The position numbers and the translations under genes were made by a program. Positions 31,221-35,414 of a DNA stretch of 35,414 bases are shown in pieces. The stretch is from a virus. Under the pieces are notes generated by a model that saw only the letters and a list, made by a program, of their open reading frames with translations, had not been told where the DNA came from and made no database searches. The DNA is taken from IMG/VR virus record IMGVR_UViG_3300046167_000343, positions 1-35,414 of that record; one strand, written 5' to 3'. The first letter of the stretch is position 1. Every line of letters begins with the position of its first letter.

Positions 31221-32469
31221 GTACAGACTTAAATATTAAACTTACTGCCTTGGCAACAAAAGGTATGGGACAGTAAAGCTAGATTTAAAGTAGTAGCAGC
31301 AGGTAGACGTACAGGTAAATCCAGACTAGCTGCTTACCTTACTTGTGTTCTATGCACTACAAGTTAAGTCAGGGCATGTGTTTTATGTAGCACCAACACA
31401 AGGACAGGCTCGTGACATTATGTGGCAGAACCTACTTGAGATAGGGCATCCTGTTATCAAAAGCAGTCACATTAACAACTTACAAATAACACTTATCAAT
31501 GGTGCAACTATATCATTGAAGGGTGCTGACAGACCAGAGACCATGCGTGGTGTGTCACTAAAGTTTCTAGTAATGGATGAGTACGCAGACATGAAGTCTA
31601 GCGTGTGGGAACAAATCCTAAGACCAGCGTTGGCTGACCAGAAAGGTACAGCTTTGTTTATTGGTACACCTATGGGTCGTAACCACTTTTATGACTTGTA
31701 CAAATACTCAGAACTAAAAGAAGATAGTGAGTACGAGTGCTGGCATTTTACATCCTACGATAACCCATTACTAGACCCTAAAGAAATAGATGCAGCTAAG
31801 AAGTCAATGTCTAGCTTTGCATTTAGACAAGAGTTTATGGCTTCGTTTGAAGCACAAGGTTCTGACATCTTCAAGGAAGAATGGGTTAAGTATGAAGAAG
31901 AAGAACCACAGATAGGTAACTATTATATAGCTATTGATATGGCTGGCTTTGAGGAAAGTGCTAGAAGTAAAAAGTCTAGGCTTGACGATACAGCAATAGC
32001 AGTAGTTAAAGTAAGCGAGCATGGTTGGTGGGTAGCTGATGTTATTCATGGCAGATGGACATTTGAAGAAACTGCCGACAAAATATTTGAAGCAGTAGAA
32101 GAATACCAACCAGTAGCTGTAGGTATTGAGAAGGGTATTGCTAAACAAGCAATTATGTCTCCGCTTACTGACTTAATGAAACAACGTAATAAGTTTTTTC
32201 GTATAGAAGAACTAACACATGGCAACAAAAAGAAAACCGACAGAATAGTAGCAGCCCTACAGGGTAGATTTGAACATGGTGCTATCAGTCTTAACAGGGG
32301 GTCTTGGAACTTAGAGTTCTTAGATGAGTTATTTCAATTTCCAAACAAACAAGTACATGATGACTTAATAGATGCACTAGCTTATATAGACCAGCTAGCA
32401 AACATTTCATATTTTTATGATTACGAACAAGACCACTTTGAAGTATTAGACCCAATAGCAGGATATTAA
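31217..32469 (+). CDS. terL: Large terminase subunit (two frameshifts near the start)
   Basis: About 416 residues joined. Probable TTG start at 31217, overlapping the endolysin stop; an extra base near 31245 then gives LLPWQQKVWDSK, and Walker A AGRRTGKS follows. A second extra base near 31344 joins it to the long frame from GTG 31345 (VFYALQVKSGHVFYVAP). ATPase: LVMDEYADM (Walker B, DE). Nuclease: YYIAIDMAGFEE, VGIEKG, and a final VHDDLIDALAYI (Asp cluster). It packages DNA through the portal downstream. The last 370 residues are intact. Confidence 0.93.
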
Positions 32470-32472
32470 ACT

Positions 32473-34404
32473 ATGGCAATAGATGAAGATAAAGTATTTA
32501 ACGAGACACTTGACTCATGGGTAATGAGTAAATGTGACCAGTGGCGTGACCACTATGAGTCAAATTACTCTGAAACACATGACGAATACTATCGTATATG
32601 GCGTGGTATATGGAACAAACAAGATTCTATGCGTGAGTCTGAGCGTTCTAAAATTATATCACCAGCTACACAACAAGCAGTAGAGTCCTCAGTTGCAGAA
32701 ATTGAAGAAGCAACATTTGGTCGTGGTAAGTTCTTTGATATTAAAGATGACCTACAAGACCCTAACCCACAAGACATTGCTTTTCTTCGCAACCAGCTAC
32801 AGGAAGATATGCACTTTGCTAAGACTCGTAGCAGTGTAGCTGAATGTCTTATTAATGCTGCTGTGTTTGGTACAGGTATAGCAGAGATAGTATTAGAGGA
32901 AGTTACAGAGCTTACTCCTGCTACACAACCTGCTCCTGAAACAGATATGATGGCAGTAGGTGTAATGAAGAAAGATAGGTTTGTAGTCAAGCTAGACCCT
33001 ATTATGCCACAAAACTTTTTGATTGACCCCTTAGCTACTAATATTGATGACGCAATAGGTGTAGCTATTGATAAAATGGTTTCGTTCCATCAAGTACAAC
33101 AAGGCATTGACTCAGGTATATACCGTGATGTAGAAGTATCAGCTACTGCCTCTGACCCTGACTTAGAAGATGCTAGTGATATATCTACACTTTATCAAGA
33201 TGATATGGTACGTCTTACTAAATACTATGGTCTTGTTCCTTCACACTTACTAAGTAACATAACTGAAGATGGTGAAGTAGAAGATATTATAGACTACGAT
33301 AAAGACGAAAGCTATACGGAAGTAATTATGGTTATCGCTAACGGAGATACTATTCTTAAGGTAGAAAAGAATCCATACATGAAGCAAGACCGACCTGTAG
33401 TAGCTTTTGCTTGGGACTTAGTACCATTTAAGTTTTGGGGTCGTGGAATCTGTGAGAAAGCCTACAACAGCCAGAAAGCATTAGACACTGAGCTACGCGC
33501 TCGTATAGACGCTTTGGCTCTTACAGTGCATCCTATGATGGCTGTAGATGCTTCTCGTATGCCTCGTGGTGCTAAGTTAGATGTACGCGCTGGTAAGACT
33601 ATCCTTACTAATGGTAATCCTGCTGAAGTATTACAACCATTTAAGTTTGGTGGACTAGATGCTACATCATTTACTCAAGCAGCATCCCTTCAGACGATGG
33701 TACAGCAAGCTACAGGGGCGATTGACTCTGCTGGTGTACCTGCATCAATAAATGGAGAAGGCACTGCTGCTGGCATGTCAATGGCTCTGGGAGCTATTAT
33801 TAAGCGTCACAAGCGTACTTTGATTAACTTCCAAGAAAACTTCCTAATTCCATTTGTTGAGAAGGCAGCTTGTCGTTATATGCAGTTTGCTCCAGAACTG
33901 TATCCAGTTAAAGACTATAAGTTTGTAGCTACTAGCTCTTTAGGTATTGTTGCTCGTGAATACGAAGTAACACAGCTAGTACAACTGTTACAAACTATGT
34001 CACCAGAGTCTCCAATGTATCCAATGTTAGTAGAGTCTATTGTGGATAACATGGGATTATCTAATAGAGAGCAGATTATTGCTGCTATGCGTCAAGCTAA
34101 TCAGCCTAACCCAGAACAACAGCAACTACAACAGGCTCAGATACAAATGCAAATGCAGTCTGCTCAAGCTACTTTAGAGAATCTACAGGCACAAACAGCA
34201 GAAATAGTATCTAGGGTACAGCAAAATCAAGTAGAAACTCAACTACTTCCAGTAGAGGAAGAAACTAGACGTATAGCTGCTTTAGCTAAGAATATGCCTA
34301 TGGATGAGTTTGAAAGACTTGTTGAGTTTGCAAAGCTAGAGCTTAAGGAAAAAGAACTTGACACTAAAGAAGAAATAGTGCAGTTACAGATGGCTAAAAA
34401 ATAG
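32473..34404 (+). CDS. Portal protein
   Basis: A 643-residue protein starting four bases after the terminase. N-terminal YESNYSETHDEYYRIWRGIW, SKIISPATQQAVESSVAEIEEA, and a clip/stem core with RPVVAFAWDLVPFKFWGRGI and NSQKALDTELRARIDALAL, typical of podoviral portals. The C-terminal 110 residues are Gln/Glu-rich coils (LQQAQIQMQMQSAQATLENL) forming the barrel. It forms the dodecameric channel for packaging and ejection. Intact. Length is within the family range. Confidence 0.92.
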   Translation: MAIDEDKVFNETLDSWVMSKCDQWRDHYESNYSETHDEYYRIWRGIWNKQDSMRESERSKIISPATQQAVESSVAEIEEATFGRGKFFDIKDDLQDPNPQDIAFLRNQLQEDMHFAKTRSSVAECLINAAVFGTGIAEIVLEEVTELTPATQPAPETDMMAVGVMKKDRFVVKLDPIMPQNFLIDPLATNIDDAIGVAIDKMVSFHQVQQGIDSGIYRDVEVSATASDPDLEDASDISTLYQDDMVRLTKYYGLVPSHLLSNITEDGEVEDIIDYDKDESYTEVIMVIANGDTILKVEKNPYMKQDRPVVAFAWDLVPFKFWGRGICEKAYNSQKALDTELRARIDALALTVHPMMAVDASRMPRGAKLDVRAGKTILTNGNPAEVLQPFKFGGLDATSFTQAASLQTMVQQATGAIDSAGVPASINGEGTAAGMSMALGAIIKRHKRTLINFQENFLIPFVEKAACRYMQFAPELYPVKDYKFVATSSLGIVAREYEVTQLVQLLQTMSPESPMYPMLVESIVDNMGLSNREQIIAAMRQANQPNPEQQQLQQAQIQMQMQSAQATLENLQAQTAEIVSRVQQNQVETQLLPVEEETRRIAALAKNMPMDEFERLVEFAKLELKEKELDTKEEIVQLQMAKK

Positions 34405-34405
34405 C

Positions 34406-34434
34406 TTGACTTTTAGGCAAAAGTATGCTATAAT
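34406..34434 (+). promoter_or_regulatory. Sigma70-type promoter ahead of scaffold and capsid genes
   Basis: TTGACT (34406-34411), 17-base spacer, TATAAT (34429-34434), extended TG (tatgcTATAAT). It begins at the last bases of the portal gene and serves the scaffold-capsid-tail block, as a booster for high-copy capsid proteins. Start point expected near 34441, just before the AAAGGAG ribosome-binding site of the next gene. Confidence 0.9.
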
Positions 34435-34459
34435 ATTATTATAACACACAGAAAGGAGA

Positions 34460-34723
34460 ATGTCAACACTTATGACACCTGAATTACAAAAATATTATGA
34501 ACAATATGCTGACTTATTTCTAACTGATGGTTGGAAACAATTTCAGGAAGACATACAAGCAGCAACAAGTACAATCAACATTATGTCTATGAAGGACGCC
34601 AAAGACCTGCACATAGGGCAAGGCAAACTTGATGTCTTTTATAGATTACTCAACTGGCAAACCTCAATCGAGAACGCCTACGAGGAACTTCTCCAACAGG
34701 AGAAAGAGGGTAGCAGTCAATGA
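34460..34723 (+). CDS. Hypothetical protein between portal and scaffold
   Basis: An 87-residue helical protein: MTPELQKYYEQYADLFLTDG, then WKQFQEDIQAATSTINIMSM, ending in QEKEGSSQ. AAAGGAG precedes the ATG at good spacing. Small helical proteins of this type sit between portal and scaffold in other T7-like marine phages, without known role. The stop overlaps the next start (ATGA). Confidence 0.75.
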   Translation: MSTLMTPELQKYYEQYADLFLTDGWKQFQEDIQAATSTINIMSMKDAKDLHIGQGKLDVFYRLLNWQTSIENAYEELLQQEKEGSSQ

Positions 34724-34926
34724 AGCGTATCTATGACTTCACCTGCTCCAACAACCACACTACAGAACATTACATAGACTCTGATACTAGAGAAGTGCTA
34801 TGTCCTGTATGTGGTCACACCGCAACGCGGATAATTTCCCCCGTCTCTACAATTTTCAAAGGCAAAGGCTGGCCCGATGCTGATGATAAATGGGCTAGAG
34901 ACCACGAGAAAGCCGCTAAATCTTAA
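34720..34926 (+). CDS. Zinc-ribbon protein (FmdB-like)
   Basis: A 68-residue protein with one N-terminal Cys in YDFTCSNNH plus His, and CPVCG, giving a C...H.../C-x2-C zinc-ribbon arrangement like FmdB-type regulators. The block ATRIISPVSTIFKGKGWPDA is conserved in small phage proteins of this position as I recall them. Exact role in assembly is unknown. ATGA-coupled to the preceding gene. Confidence 0.77.
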   Translation: MKRIYDFTCSNNHTTEHYIDSDTREVLCPVCGHTATRIISPVSTIFKGKGWPDADDKWARDHEKAAKS

Positions 34927-34976
34927 CACCTATCACAACAATCCACAATACTTTTTCTAAGTACGGAGTACATTAA

Positions 34977-35414
34977 ATGGCTACAATATTAGACCCCCTT
35001 GAAGGTCAACAACAAGAGTTGAATTTACAAGAAGACGAGCAATTAGTTTCTTTGTTTGACGAAGAACCTGCTGAGGAAACTCAGGCAACAGAGCAACAAC
35101 AACAAGAAGAAACTGAACAAGAACAAGAACCAACTATTCCAGACAAGTATCAAAACAAATCTGTTGAAGATATTGTTCGGATGCACCAAGAAGCTGAAAA
35201 GCTACTAGGTCGTCAGAGTTCTGAGGTTGGTGAGCTTCGTAAAATTGTAGATGACTTTATCAAGGTAAAGGCAGATGAAGCTAAACAGAGTGTTAATAAC
35301 GAACCAGATACTGAAGTAGACTTTTTTGAAAACCCTAAAGAAGCTGTAAATAAAGCTATCTCTAGTAGCGAAGAAATGCAACAGATGAAGGAACTACTTG
35401 CACAACAAAAACAG
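34977..35414 (+). CDS. Scaffolding protein, N-terminal part (continues at base 1)
   Basis: ATG at 34977. The 438 bases to the window end are exactly 146 codons without a stop, and the frame continues at base 1. The N-terminus is very acidic (EEPAEETQATEQQQQEETEQ), followed by IPDKYQNKSVEDIVRMHQEA and EAEKLLGRQSSEVGELRKI, a pattern shared by scaffold proteins of T7-like marine phages. Acidic, helical and ahead of the capsid gene: an assembly scaffold. The gene has no close ribosome-binding site match other than GGAGTACATTAA. Confidence 0.88.
   Translation, partial: MATILDPLEGQQQELNLQEDEQLVSLFDEEPAEETQATEQQQQEETEQEQEPTIPDKYQNKSVEDIVRMHQEAEKLLGRQSSEVGELRKIVDDFIKVKADEAKQSVNNEPDTEVDFFENPKEAVNKAISSSEEMQQMKELLAQQKQ

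Overview
The window reads as a complete circular (circularly assembled) genome of a small lytic, tailed, podovirus-like marine phage of about 35.4 kb. The evidence for circularity is that the reading frame open at base 35414 continues in frame at base 1, giving one scaffolding gene of about 275 residues cut by the linearisation point. The gene set is T7-like: portal, scaffold, capsid, tail tube and nozzle, three internal virion proteins, gp4-type primase-helicase, family A DNA polymerase, SSB, 5'-3' exonuclease and endonuclease I. I find no RNA polymerase, integrase, tRNA or CRISPR. Four near-consensus sigma70 promoters fit transcription by the host RNA polymerase. Content and size resemble the RNAP-less marine podoviruses of the HTVC010P kind (inference only); the host is unknown.

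Layout. The plus-strand late/structural arm starts at a strong promoter (26336-26364), runs through three small basic proteins, a membrane diiron hydrocarbon monooxygenase (AlkB/XylM family), small and lysis genes, terminase, portal (a second promoter follows at 34406), scaffold, capsid, fibres, tail and internal virion proteins, and ends at 13468. The minus-strand arm starts near 25.7-25.9 kb and runs leftward through about twelve small early genes, primase-helicase, polymerase, SSB, exonuclease, endonuclease, a phosphoesterase, and class I ribonucleotide reductase (nrdB, nrdA), ending at 13465. The two arms converge with overlapping stop codons and no visible terminator. Two internal promoters (22718-22746 and 18997-19025) drive primase-helicase/polymerase and SSB onward.

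Most unusual region, 24.2-25.7 kb on the minus strand. Two complete type I hammerhead ribozymes (24529-24608 and 25350-25403) each begin on the base after a stop codon and share the same 6-bp stem I. Between them lie a previously unrecognised (by me) structured RNA of about 313 nt closed by a 17-bp helix (25029-25341) and a gene for a small C39-like cysteine-peptidase-fold protein. Self-cleavage at both sites would release a defined 821-nt RNA whose two ends can re-pair as an intact hammerhead, an arrangement that would also permit circularisation. Two related small genes flank this unit.

The second unusual item is the phage-borne AlkB/XylM-like monooxygenase (27208-28289). It has HELAH, HVYNHH and NYLEHYGL motifs but a Gln where the last histidine box normally has its first His.

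Quality warning: nine genes (nrdA, nrdB, polymerase, primase-helicase, alkB-like, 28617 gene, small terminase, M15 peptidase, large terminase) are each broken by one or more single-base frameshifts although every frame stays conserved on both sides. Uncorrected indels in the assembly are the likeliest cause. I give these genes as whole units with the shift positions.
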